From contig NW_022985549.1 of assembly GCF_010093815.1 (NCBI RefSeq), positions 1,261,446 to 1,325,445 of the forward strand: a stretch of DNA of 64,000 bases, written 5' to 3'. This document shows positions 36,401 through 46,894 of this stretch, in pieces. Position 1 is the first letter of the stretch; every line of letters starts with the position of its first letter. The DNA comes from Pseudovirgaria hyperparasitica. Lineage: Eukaryota; Ascomycota; Dothideomycetes; Acrospermales; Acrospermaceae. The notes under the pieces are model-generated. The model worked only from the letters and a program-made list of their open reading frames with translations. It was not told the DNA's origin and ran no database searches. Made by a program: the position numbers and the translations under genes.

Positions 36401-37456
36401 ATGGACAACCTTAGACGTCACCACTCCGTCGGCGAATCCTTACGTCCCAGTTTCTCTCACCGTCATGCGGTCGAAGACACTGAGTGGTACTCCACGCCCT
36501 CAGTCCACAACACGCCTCCATATGCACAAGTAGACAGTACTCGTCCATCGGATGCTACCACGATAGACGAAGCTCCCGACCATCCACCCACGTACACCGC
36601 GTCAGACAATCTCCTCCCATCTTATGCGCCTGCCGACCCCTCGATCCCTCTCCAAACCTACACCCTCGTCCAAGTCTCACGCAGCCTACAAATCCTCCTC
36701 CCAACCACTCCGTCAACCTCCCAACCAGCGTACCGCCTCATAACACGCTCATCACCCAAGCTCTTCAGCAAAAGAGCAGATATCACACTCGTGCGTAGCA
36801 CTGCAGCTACATACAGCACGAAGATCGTACCAGAATGTGACGTTGAAGTCGCACATGCAAACTACAACGACGCTCCCATTCTCCCCTGGATGCCACGCGG
36901 CACAATCACGACGAGATATGCTCCTACTGACATAGGACTTGGCGATGCAGAGCGTGTGAGCAGGACGTATACACTGCCTATGCAGAGCCGAAACTTCAAG
37001 GACTGGACGATTGCATTCGCTCTCCCGTCCTCCCACAACTCCGACGACGGTAATCCAGGACAGCATGCAGGACCCGCAATGTACGTATGGCGCCTCACAC
37101 CCCTGCCTAGCCCCACATTCACACTGATGCACCTGAACGCGGATGTGAATGCACCCATAGCGACATTTACTCACACCGTCCTCGGCACCCGCGCTACCTC
37201 TGGCGCCGAAGTTGGTCACTTGCATATCCACATCGTTCACGTCTTGCCCGCGGGTCCGGATGTCGAGATGGTAATGGCGAGTCTGGCGCTTGTCATGGGC
37301 CATTTCAGACGCATTGGCAGGCAGCATTATGGTGTTGCCAGGGGGTTTGATCATTTTGGTGCCGATACGCGGGAAGTTAGAGGTGTGGGTCCTCGTACGG
37401 GACAGAGTACAGCTGTTCCGACGAGAAGCCTGAGCGTGGCCGATGGGCGTGTATGA
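36401..37456 (+). CDS. Single-exon protein with PY motifs, unknown function (351 aa)
   Basis: A single uninterrupted frame of 351 aa. The first ~80 residues are disordered and carry a PPxY motif (PPTY, residues 62-65) and an LPxY motif (LPSY, 72-75), with TPPYAQ just upstream. These are ligands for the WW domains of Rsp5/Nedd4 ubiquitin ligases. From about residue 85 a beta-rich domain follows (LQTYTLVQVSRSLQILL, QPAYRLITRSS, SRNFKDWTIAF, MYVWRLTPLPSPTFTLMHL), and near the C-terminus HLHIHIVHVLPAGPDVEMVM. The beta pattern is what a Tubby/LURP-like fold would show, but I cannot confirm that. I took the ATG at 36401, because the frame upstream opens only with a TTG codon. Confidence 0.75.
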   Translation: MDNLRRHHSVGESLRPSFSHRHAVEDTEWYSTPSVHNTPPYAQVDSTRPSDATTIDEAPDHPPTYTASDNLLPSYAPADPSIPLQTYTLVQVSRSLQILLPTTPSTSQPAYRLITRSSPKLFSKRADITLVRSTAATYSTKIVPECDVEVAHANYNDAPILPWMPRGTITTRYAPTDIGLGDAERVSRTYTLPMQSRNFKDWTIAFALPSSHNSDDGNPGQHAGPAMYVWRLTPLPSPTFTLMHLNADVNAPIATFTHTVLGTRATSGAEVGHLHIHIVHVLPAGPDVEMVMASLALVMGHFRRIGRQHYGVARGFDHFGADTREVRGVGPRTGQSTAVPTRSLSVADGRV

Positions 37457-38263
37457 GATACGAAGGCTGGTTGATGGGATGGAATAGTGATCAGGGGATG
37501 TGGAGACGAATATGGTTTCGAGGGGTTATTCTTGTAGTATTCTGATCGTGATTGACCGCCGCAGAGATGGATTTCTGGACAGATAGTGAATGAAACTGCC
37601 AAATCTCAACATGAGTTCATTTCCGATCTCGTCATAAGTCGCGATATGCCTTCGCCTCGCCCATTTGTAGCTGCCGTCTAAACTTTCCCACAACCAGAGG
37701 TCAAGTCAATACTTTCAGGAGCCCCCGCTAGACCTGAAAGTACCGTATCTGTGGAAAGAAAATAATTGTCACACCATACTTACACTTATCGTTTCTTGTG
37801 CAATAGACTCTTTCTAGGGTCCGGATGAGTCTAATCTAGTATAAATATATCAGCTTAACCAGGGCCATATGTTGCATCTACCCTAATACGCTGCTCATCT
37901 CTGGCGCCTCTCTAGATTACGACAAGAAAGGACGGAAGAAGTCCTTTTACTACTGATTGATACTTATGTAAGCTATAAGAAGCGCTACCCACTCTGATAG
38001 TAGATTGTTCTATAGCATAACCTGGTATCAGCTAGTAACTTGATTGCAAAGCGATGATTACCTTCTATGTTACCTGTCAACGCTTCCATATTAGGAGGAC
38101 TGCTCATGAGCGGAATGTGATACGTGTGTACCGAGCCTGAATGTAACGTACACGCTTTCTGATATCTTGCCTTCTGGGGCTATACATTGACTCTGGACGC
38201 GGCTGCCACTACACTGGAGCTAGCGCCTATGTTATATTGAAAAATAGGCTTCGAGTACGCTCA
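37457..38263. other. Intergenic, AT-leaning, no supported gene
   Basis: Spacer after the PY-motif gene that runs into the cytochrome P450 relic. It is moderately AT-rich with many CTAG/TATA words, weaker than the 29960-30400 island. No gene is visible. Confidence 0.45.
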
Positions 38264-38399
38264 TATGGTTTAAACTTCTACAGTTACACGGCCGAGTAAG
38301 CCTCTATAAAAGGGCCGTATATACATAGGATAGGAGTACCTCCATCGATACACTGTTAGTTCTGGAAAAAATACTACAATTTGACTGAGAGCGGGACAA

Positions 38400-38960
38400 C
38401 ATAGTTCAGTGAAGCCTAGATGTACTACAAATCGTGTAAACACTTTCTTGCGCATTCGGACCTTTGCATCCATGTTTGGGCCATTTAAAAACTCAATGCA
38501 CATGTTTGGCGGTCTCGACCCGACTTTCTCATCTCATTCAATGTCGTATTCTTGTAGCAGCTTTGCAAAGATCAGCTTTGCTAGTCGTACAGCGTACCAC
38601 CTTCCGGGACACGCATGTCGGCCGTATCCGGAATTTAAAAATGTCATGTTTACTGTAGATGCATTGAGTTCATGTACTTCGCACTCTGTTGTGGCTAGTC
38701 TGAAGCCCCTGAAGATCAACGTATCCATGTAATTGTCTGGAGGCGGCGGTGATCACGGATTCGAATATGTTGAGAGACGACAATACCTGAGAATGATACC
38801 ATTCGTAACTAACAATTATGGATTTCAATATGTTTTCTGGGTCTTCTCTGTCCTGATATAGTATGCTGCACCATGATACGGAATTTTACCACCTGCCGCT
38901 ATACCATTGGCCATATCGTGTGTTGATAGCCTACCATTGATAAGCAACTGGAAAGTCGAC
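38400..38960 (-). pseudogene. Cytochrome P450 C-terminal remnant
   Basis: The minus strand encodes the P450 heme-binding end: SGYGRHACPGRWYAVRLA (Cys ligand codon inside 38603-38641) followed by KLIFAKLLQEYDIE, then DEKVGSRPPNMCIEFLNG and KVRMRKK, the usual end of fungal P450s. An in-frame TGA lies between EYDIE and DEKVG with no splice site to remove it. Another TGA precedes SPPPPDNYMDTL, and the heme-loop Phe of the consensus is Ser. Upstream (to about 38960) only short, frame-broken bits (such as DREDPENI) recall the region before the heme loop. The I-helix and the rest of the gene are not readable. I read it as a dead, 5'-truncated gene; the edges are approximate. Confidence 0.75.
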
Positions 38961-39580
38961 ATGAAGGCGGTTGCAGCTGAATTTTAACAGCCTTGTTGAA
39001 AGACCTCCGGATCGACAGCGATCTGGTGCTGGTCTGTAAGTAAATTGATCCTGTTTGAGCTTTGCGAGTCTTATGTATCAGGGATTATGACTGCATGGCG
39101 TTTAGAGAACAATTGTACAGGTAAAAATCAGGCTTATGGATTTTAGGAACATTTCTAGAGATACATATTCGACCCATAGCCACTGTCAACCATTCGAGCA
39201 AGGGTTTAATACTTCCGTCGTGTGTTGCCACGACACTAATATTATATGCGCCTAGCCTTGACAGGCCATAGACTGCAGTATTAGCGGTGTTTATACCAGT
39301 CTGATTGCAACATGGATAACTAATCGTTCTCCGGCAATGCCAGGTCATCTGAAAGCGGAAGTTCTTTGGAGGGGAGAGAGGGAGAGCAAAATATGAGAGG
39401 ACAAGCGCAGACTTGAGAGGTTGCTAGAGGGTTTGCAACAGAGGATCCTATATTGAGCAGCAATTGCATCTCTGACCGGCTTGTTGCAGTCGGCGCACAT
39501 GATGTCCAAGGACCTGGATAACTGATATGGCGATGATATAAGCAGCGATCAAGGCCACCTTTGGTAAACGACTCGTACTC
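38961..39580. other. Intergenic, no supported gene
   Basis: Spacer between the P450 remnant and the DUF1308 gene. The 87-aa minus-strand frame at 39085-39348 shows no P450 or other motif. It may be decayed P450 sequence, but nothing shows it. Confidence 0.4.
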
Positions 39581-41420
39581 TCAGCATATAATATCCCTAA
39601 CAACGCTCCTGGTCTCTGCACTACCCCACTTCCCATCTCCTCTTCCCGCTTTACTGACCAGACTCCTGCTCTCACTGCATATCCAGACATGCGGCCCGGT
39701 TGTCTCCTCGTCTTCACCCCGCAATTCCTCGATGATCCTCTCAATCTGTTTTGCAACGGTTGCGTTCGAGCTCAGCGTCGTGATGCCGTTTGCCCACGCG
39801 GACAGAAAGATGGATTGATTGATATCCGTCAACTGCTCCGCAACCTTCGCTGCTACGGCGGGCAGGGCTGAAAGCGTCGCAGGCAGGTCAAATGGTGGCA
39901 GCACGCGGATCGGTAAGCACAAGACCGGCGGGACATCATGGTCTGTTAAGTTTGCTAGGCGCTTAATTAAGTTGTCCTTTGTGTTCTGCGCATCATCGCA
40001 GACAAATATATTCGCTCGCGCCTTCTCGCTATCCGTGCCGATCGTGCTTACAATCTGCCTCATGCGCTGCGCTGCTTCAGTAGTGCATGTCAAATCGCGG
40101 CCCGCTAGGACTGGATACAGTGTGTTGGGCAGTAGCTGCGCACGCCTCTCGACTGCGATCTGTTGCGTGACTGCTTTTGGATACCATGGCTGTGGCTCAA
40201 CCACCATATGTGAAATATCGGACACGAGTGCGAGTAAAATGGTACAGTCGACATTCACCGTGGTCGAGAATGACCGACTCTCATCGATCATGAGCGAATG
40301 CAGAGTGGCGGCGAGCGGTGGTGTGGTAGGAATCTCATCTGCAGTTTGCACAGTACAGCCCGTCGCAACAATGCGTGAAAGTACGGCATCAACGGCAGCG
40401 TATGCACCGCGGTGCACGCGGGGAAGGACGAAAGTGATATGAGGAAGGTGTGTGTGGATGCGATTTGATTTGGCTGCACGAGAGAGGTCCGTAGCGATCT
40501 TCAAAAGAGATACCTGGTCTTCGTCGTCATCCTTAGGTTTATCAGCTTTGTTGCTGGTATTGGTATCATCGACGTCCATGTCATCATCCGAGTCTGAGTC
40601 GTTCCGCCAGCCTTGCTTGGCGAGCTCCATCAGAATCCTGTTGTCGTTGACAGTTGAGACTTTTATCCATCCGCGGCCGTTTTGTGTAACAACATCGACG
40701 AGTGCACTATGCTTCTCCCGTGACTTATTGGGTGTGGACTGTGTTTTATGACTCTGACGTCCCGCAGAATCGGACATGTTCGAATCTGGTGAAGAAGGTT
40801 CCCAATAGAACCACTTTCTGAAAGTGAGGACTTCCGACGACCGTTTCGCAGCGGACCAGAGAGTCTCATAATAAGGGAAGTTCGACGAGGAAATGTTGTG
40901 TTGGATTTTCTCAGCTCCCAGATCAGATTTTTGGAGCTGGTGTTTGTTAGGAGACGCATGACATTGATGATTGCCCGAATTGAAAAGGTTTTGAGCAACT
41001 TAACAAGTAGGGCAAAGATAACCATATAAAGAGTGGAACTGGCCAACCTACTCTCTCGAGGAAGCGAATCTCGCTCTTCAGTTCATTTCTGAATGTTCGA
41101 AACTCTACAAGTCCATCTTTCTTGTGCTCTTTCAAGTAGGATGCGAACTGCTCAAGCTCGTGTAAGAGGTTTCTACATCTCTCGAGCAAGTCCTGAGCAG
41201 CAGTAGATGCCTGCTCCTCGGCATCGCCCTCTTCATCCTCGGACTCGTCAAGTTCTAGACGTTTCAATAGTTGGCTAAGGGCATATTGCTGGGCGTCGGG
41301 AGACCGCACTGCAAATTCAAGCAAATCTTGCTTTGAGATGATATCTGGATCGACCCCAGACTGCTTCAAGAGACCAATGGCGTGTTTGATCGACTCTGAA
41401 GAAGGTTTCACAACCATCAT
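39581..41420 (-). CDS. DUF1308 (UPF0415/C7orf25-like) protein
   Basis: Conserved eukaryotic protein of unknown biochemical role; the C-terminal DUF1308 region resembles PIN-type nuclease folds according to family descriptions. Exons are 41420-41052 and 40936-39581 (574 aa), joined in phase 0 across a 115-nt intron. The N-terminal part is helical with an acidic patch (ELDESEDEEGDAEEQ) and LVEFRTFRNELKSEIRFLER. Exon 2 opens with the family block SSSNFPYYETLWSAAKRS ... FRKWFYWEP, then GRGWIKVSTVNDNRILMELA, LPHITFVLPRVHRG and NVDCTILLALVSDISH. The C-terminus ends VVRDIIC. The start is the first ATG of the frame. It is divergent from SRP9 with a short 342-bp gap. Confidence 0.9.
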
Positions 41421-41762
41421 GCATGCGACTTGCAAGCTGTAATCTTGCTGCTCGTATCTATCAGCCCGTCACTAAGATCAATTATAGAATGTCAAGTCAG
41501 TATACAGATCAAGGACCAATTTATTTACACAGGCTCATAAACAAGTCTCTGAATCTGTATCCTTTCTGCTTGTATTAGTCGAGGGAGTCGAGTACCAAGT
41601 CCGCGTCAAAACACCAGCGGTAAAACCTTTCCCCGAGCCACCCAGCTCCCAGGCCCCGCGAAAAGCTGCCCCACAGAGCTAGACAGCAGCTCATACTATC
41701 AACGATCACAAAAAGACAGCATTGTCCAAACCTGCCGTCCTTCAAACTTTTCCACACAAGCA
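41421..41762. promoter_or_regulatory. Shared intergenic promoter of the DUF1308 gene (-) and SRP9 (+)
   Basis: A compact 342-bp gap between divergent starts that must serve both genes. No clear TATA box. Inferred from orientation. Confidence 0.5.
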
Positions 41763-42444
41763 ATGCCGCAATTCGAAACAAGCCAAGAATGGCTCACGCA
41801 GTCCAGCCTCCTCCTCCAAGCGCGCCCTACAACTGTCCGTTCGCCTCCCAAACTCCCAGTCCCAATCGCACTTAACACCCTTAATTAACACCATCACCAC
41901 CTCTAGACACGCATAACATCCAAATACAACGTCCTCTCGCCGACCAGTGCCAAAATAACAAAAAAACGCTCTAAACGACCCCTCAAAACGAACCCTGAAT
42001 CCACGACGACGACGACAACAACAGCCACTCCCCCGGAAGCACCCCTCGCCGCATTCATCCTCAAAACATATGACCCAGTATCCGGCGCATGCTTAAAGTA
42101 CAAAACCGACAAAGCCGCAGAAGTGGGGAGACTGGTGGGCTGTCTAGGGCGGCTGGGCAGGAGTATGGCTGCACTGCCGGAGATGGGAGAGGGTATGTCT
42201 GCCACCTGAGGAGAGAAAATGACCCCGCGATGGAGCCCCCATTGTTTTGCTTTTTTCGTCTTCTTCGAACGGGTGTTTGGAAGTGATACGAGCACTAATT
42301 AATGTAATAGATCAAACTCCAGATCACAAGGACGATGTGGAAGATAGACCTGAGCAGAAGAATACACCTGCGAGCGCCGTGGTGTCAACGCCGCCGCAAA
42401 CACAAGGGAGCGGTGGGAAGAAGAAGAAGAAAGGCAGGAAATGA
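41763..42444 (+). CDS. SRP21: Signal recognition particle subunit SRP9/SRP21
   Basis: Small RNA-binding subunit of the signal recognition particle Alu domain in the cytosol. Exons are 41763-41834, 41907-42192 and 42311-42444 (163 aa). The N-terminus is MPQFETSQEWLTQSSLLLQA. The core is TRITSKYNVLSP, then a fungal insertion (KKRSKRPLKTNPE with a Thr run from an ACG/ACA repeat), then LAAFILKTYDPVSGACLKYK and AAEVGRLVGCLGRLGRSMAA, the typical second half of the SRP9 fold. The C-terminus is acidic and then Lys-rich (SGGKKKKKGRK), as in the yeast Srp21 tail. The first donor (GTCCGT) is weak, but the join gives RPTTTRITSKY, as expected. Larger than animal SRP9 (~86 aa), normal for fungi. Confidence 0.88.
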
Positions 42445-42976
42445 AGTAAGGATGAGCGTGATGCAGAGAAAATAAGAAAAGCATCTTCGTCAGCGTTGGC
42501 GTGAGGTTCTAATTTGGATCGGCTTGCTACGGCATGGGGCATGGGGCGGACGGCAGTGTATTGACCATGAACTGGCGGGGGAAACGATTGAGCATAAAAT
42601 TACCAAACGCTACGGCATATACATCAACCACAACCAGGGAGACACTGAAAAGACCAGACTGCAGGATTCAGACCAAGATCAATCACGTAGAATAGGTAGG
42701 TGTACATCAGACTTCGAACAACCATGGTCCATTCAAATAATTGAGAACATGATATTACTATCTGGAATATCCCAACGCTCCACGGCCACACTACAAACAG
42801 AGGGTAATCCTGACATGAACCCCCTTGACCTATAAACGCCAATCACCCTAAGCCACAATGGCACACCCTATTAGCGATCCAGAATCAAATATATCGTAGC
42901 CTGTTTGGCATTAGAGCTCAGACGTCCATCACTAGAGCATTATACCCATACAAATTTTCATCCTTTTCTCGGCCTT
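42445..42976. other. Convergent spacer between SRP21 and CHS7
   Basis: About 530 bp holding both 3' ends. No gene or repeat seen. Confidence 0.5.
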
Positions 42977-44129
42977 TTAATATCTGTCGAGGTTGCTGTA
43001 GTGCTGCGCTGGTCTGGCGGGCTGATACAAGCTATTAGAGTATTCAGAGCCGTTGTCCGGTGATTTGTCCATGTTGTGGTATACGGTTCCTCGACGCTCG
43101 TCTTCGGGAAGTAGGTCCTTGACTTCCCAGTTGTTGGTCTTAGTGCTAACGCTAAACTCGAGATCCTCTTTGGTGATGGAGTCCCAATACTGTGGCAGAG
43201 TTAGATATGTGCGTTAAGAATTGTTATGTGGGTCAAACCTTGTAGACCATCATGACAGCCAGTAAATTGCAGATAGTAGCAAAGAAAAGACCATCCAAAT
43301 AGTGATTCGCATTCCGGCAGATTGCGTTGCTGGCTACGTATAGGATTATCTGGCCAGCGATGAAGAAAAAGATACCGAACGAGATATCACCGAGCGGCCA
43401 TCGGTCCTCTAGGGTATTGACGACTAGAAGAATCTGCATCACTGCGTACACAAAGACGAAGATCGCGTTGACGATGTAGGTTACAACGAACATGCCAATG
43501 GTGTTCTCTGGTCCTAGGCCAGCCACACCCTTGAACGTCAAGATTGACACAGCGCCAGAGATGAGGAACATGGCCAGCGAGCAACCACGAAGTAGCCATA
43601 CAGAGAGGAAAGTTCCATCTTCATAGAGTTGAAAGCCGACGAAGCCATTGATGAGCAGGCTTGTGCATGTCGCCGATGCCAGACCATTCTGAATGGCAGC
43701 AAAGTATGGAAACGATCCGGAGCCAGGTGGGACAACCCCCGAGTCCAGTATTAGCGATATGACTGTAAGAATCATGTAGAGATAGAAGAATGATGTTATC
43801 TCCTTGCGACCTGAAGCACGAGACGTCAGCATAACCATTACCCAATAGTGCCATCGCTCCCGAGGTCATGAGGTTTAAGTGAGGTACTTGCCAACAGCTG
43901 TGAACTTTGATCGAACGTGTATAATCATGACAGCGAGCATGATGAGAGCAATAATATGCATGGCATCCGTCGCGCCCTGGAAAATGATCGTGTTTGCCAA
44001 TTCAACCGTGCGAGCATAGCACTGAGCCTGAATGCCAGCGCGACCAGAGATGCCCGAAGGCGGTCCAACGAGCGAGCATAATGGTATCGACGCCTTTTGG
44101 CATATTGTCTGGAAGTCCCCAAAGCCCAT
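42977..44129 (-). CDS. CHS7: Chitin synthase export chaperone
   Basis: ER membrane chaperone needed for chitin synthase III (Chs3-type) to leave the ER. Exons are 44129-43892, 43810-43239 and 43189-42977 (340 aa). The N-terminal lumenal/cys region reads [20 protein letters not shown]; Cys residues recur (AQCYARTVE). Six or seven hydrophobic helices follow ([91 protein letters not shown]), with the family block [20 protein letters not shown]. The hydrophilic tail ends in YSNLDRY. Intron 1 (43811-43891) starts with GC rather than GT; no GT donor keeps the frame ([11 protein letters not shown]). Confidence 0.96.
43811..43891 (-). other. GC-AG intron of CHS7
   Basis: The donor on the minus strand is G|GCAAGT and the acceptor CTTCAG|GT. 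The join gives the conserved [12 protein letters not shown]. The GCAAGT context is the normal consensus for the rare GC-AG class handled by the major spliceosome. The length is 81 nt. Confidence 0.85.
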
Positions 44130-44854
44130 TTCGCAGTATATATATCGTCGTCGCCTGAAACGAGGTCGTTGGCTGGAGTGATTGTCGGTGATCGGAGAAT
44201 CGGTAGAAGGCTGAGTGGGCGACAAGGCGCACGAGCAGTCGCTGGATTGGGAGAGGGAGGAGGAATGGGAAGAATATAGCGATTGCAGGCGATTTGGTGT
44301 TTTCAACGAGTGAACGGGTTATAAGGCCCAAAGGGTATTGGAAGTAGGTAATAGGACAAGGGTGGTGGTTGTTGTTAGGGTTTCGCAGCAACACAACGCA
44401 ACGCTGGACAGCCAGGGGGATTTTCGAGGATTTCCCCGGATTTTCCCCGACTGGTCGCCACACCATTTCTCGAGATGCCGATCTTGCCAGCCAAGCAAGG
44501 CCACCTAGGCAGGAGCTATCAATTAAATAGCGCCCCTCGCTTGCCAAATTTAACATATATTGTGACGTCTACCTGAATACATATGTCTGTTACGCCGCCA
44601 CATATACTAAATGAATACTGATTTACATTTATCACTATAAAGGACCATGTGCAATTGCGCCAACATATCGACCAGACACTGAAGAAGCACGCTACACAAA
44701 CCCTAGGCATAATGGTGTTGCTGCTAAATATACTCGTAATACTTTGCGAGTTGACGCAACAGAGGCATGATGATCGCCTTCAAAGTGGCTGGACTCCATC
44801 TCTCGCTGCCATATCTTCTATGTTACCAGCATACATAGGTACTGTTGTGCTAGG
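44130..44854. other. Intergenic: CHS7 promoter and GH16 3' end
   Basis: A 725-bp spacer between two minus-strand genes. It has a C/G-rich patch of repeated GGATTTTC/CCCC words near 44418-44450. No gene seen. The open frame just upstream of the CHS7 start is a leader without a usable ATG that improves the protein. Confidence 0.5.
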
Positions 44855-46117
44855 CTATACAAGTATGACGAAATACATAGCAGTCGCTATCAGAGTCACG
44901 ACAGTGTTCGGCAAAGAGCCAGTCGCCTTTTGCGACAGCCATCGGACACCTACAGCAGAAGAGTCGTATACAATCTGGTTGGGGGCATGGTCGTCGTTGC
45001 CTAGTTCGCCCCGGTCCTGAGTAAAAAAATATGTGTGAGCAGTATCATTAGCGTTGGGACCCGTGTTGTCTGGAGTAGCCGACAGAGTAGGAATCCGACA
45101 TATCTTCGAACTATCGACCACGGGACAGCTCTTCTGATATACAATCTGTCGGTCTGATGAGGAAGAGTTGAAGTATGCTTTGACATAAGAGATAGTCATG
45201 ATTGTGCTTAACTCAGGTGGACCAGCAGACCAATTGCCATCGCCATTGCTCCAGTGATTCAACACGAGATGTCCGGGACTGCTTGGGACTCCTTGATTCA
45301 TGTCGTATTGCCAATTCCCATCCACATAGAATGAGACTTTGTGCGGTGTCCAGTCGAATCGGTACTCGTGGAAAGCCTGGTCGGGTCGAAATCTAAGCGG
45401 AAGTGGTTTGAAGTATGGCGTTCTTGAGGCGTCGAATCCCATCGCAGCGGACTCTGGCGTCTGAAGGACGTAGTTCACAGTATTTTTATCGTCACTAAAT
45501 TCCTTGGACAGGAATTCCATGTCAATTTCTTGTGTATCGGTGCTGTACTAGATTCGAAGACTTAGCAACATGACTATGTCGTTGGACTGGAAGCATACCC
45601 AGAAGAAGGCACCACAGGTACCACTGTACCTGGACATCTTCATTGCAACACGAAAGCTGCCATACAACATATCTTGTCTGTCTCCCGCCAACTCTGCTGA
45701 CCCTACATTGACAGTCTGTACTTTGCTACGCACCCAAAGTTGTAGCCCGGCATCCCCACCACGTGCACTCTCCCCCGCCCAATCGTAGTTATTCTTCATG
45801 GGATTCGGAATTACATTGGCTATCGAGAAAGATTTGCCGTAAGGGCCGCGTGCATCTCGGGGACTAACTTTGTAATCCTGTGGGCGCCATCCGGTTGGAG
45901 TGTTGAGGTCTGAGATGTGTAGAAAGTCTGTCTCGTGCAAGTCGGTAAACACCGCGTGTTTTTCATCGGTAGTCGAATTCACAGAGTATCCACATTCGCA
46001 CGATGCCAGTACTGTCTCGGATGTGAGCTTGAACTGTGAATATGTGAATATGTTTCGCTCACCATTGCTAATCAGAGACGCAGTAGCAAACACGCCCAGG
46101 GTAAAAACTGAAAGCAT
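44855..46117 (-). CDS. Secreted or membrane-anchored GH16 glycoside hydrolase
   Basis: Glycosidase of family GH16 (beta-jelly-roll; acts on beta-1,3/1,4-glucans or related wall glycans). Exons are 46117-45599 and 45547-44855 (403 aa), joined as CGAFFW/YSTDTQEIDMEF. The catalytic motif E-I-D-M-E spans residues 180-184 (nucleophile Glu180, acid/base Glu184). A signal peptide covers MLSVFTLGVFATASLIS. Other family blocks are CECGYSVNSTTDEKHAVFTD, ARGGDAGLQLWVRSK and HEYRFDWTPHKVSFYVDG with VLNHWSNGDGNWSAGPP. The protein ends in a hydrophobic stretch (TVVTLIATAMYFVILV), suggesting a GPI signal or tail anchor at the wall. The substrate cannot be told from the sequence; a cell-wall role next to CHS7 is suggestive only. 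Confidence 0.92.
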
Positions 46118-46894
46118 AACTCCGTTGATGTGATATCAACAGGTTGGGAATGCAATCATGTAAGTGGACACCTGGTTAGAATGTTGTTGACAAAGCCCTA
46201 GAACAAATGAAAGTCGATGTCGGGCGCACTGTTTGGGCAGGGCATTGAGCGTAGATGTGTATGTGCCGCGAGGAGACCTTACGATGTCGGAAGCATTACT
46301 AGAGGTTTGAGGCAGTCGCAATTGCTTCATTTATCCAACCGATTCACCGACACCGAAGCAAATACCATGGACTAGTTGGGACGTCCATCCGTGCGTGCTT
46401 GCCTTGTTGATGTTCAACGAAATTCGAAACCATTTGAACACTCACACTTGGTTCATAATGCCTCGTCGGTAAAGAAGTGATTACATTGTGTCGGAAGGTA
46501 GCTCGGATAGAGTATTTCTCTGAACTTCATATCATGTGTAAAAGTGGTACTCAGCGTTCTCCAAGAGACGCCACACAGCCACACCTTCCTGCGTAGCTTG
46601 TAACTCATCTTCCTAGCATATAGCCTAATAGATCCGGGCTCTATATCGTGATACATAGTTGTCATGACGATATTTCGTGATCTCCAATCATCTAAGAAGT
46701 TCACAGATCAAACCTGACATGTTGAACCAAGCTAAAAGACTCTTGAAGCCGCCCATTGAACCATTTGCGCCGCCGAAGCCCCCCAATGCAAACCAATGCA
46801 AACCAATGGACAAAGGCTGCTCCTGATAACCAACAGAACGCCCGTATAATTGCAATAAAATAAATAAAATGCACGCAAACGTCGCGGGGTATCT
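46118..46894. other. Intergenic: GH16 promoter and RasGEF 3' end
   Basis: A 0.78-kb spacer between two minus-strand genes. No gene or repeat found. Confidence 0.5.

Noticed and set aside
39085-39348. 87-aa minus-strand frame as an upstream exon of the P450 remnant
   Set aside because: No I-helix (A/G-G-x-D/E-T-T/S) or E-x-x-R motif is readable.
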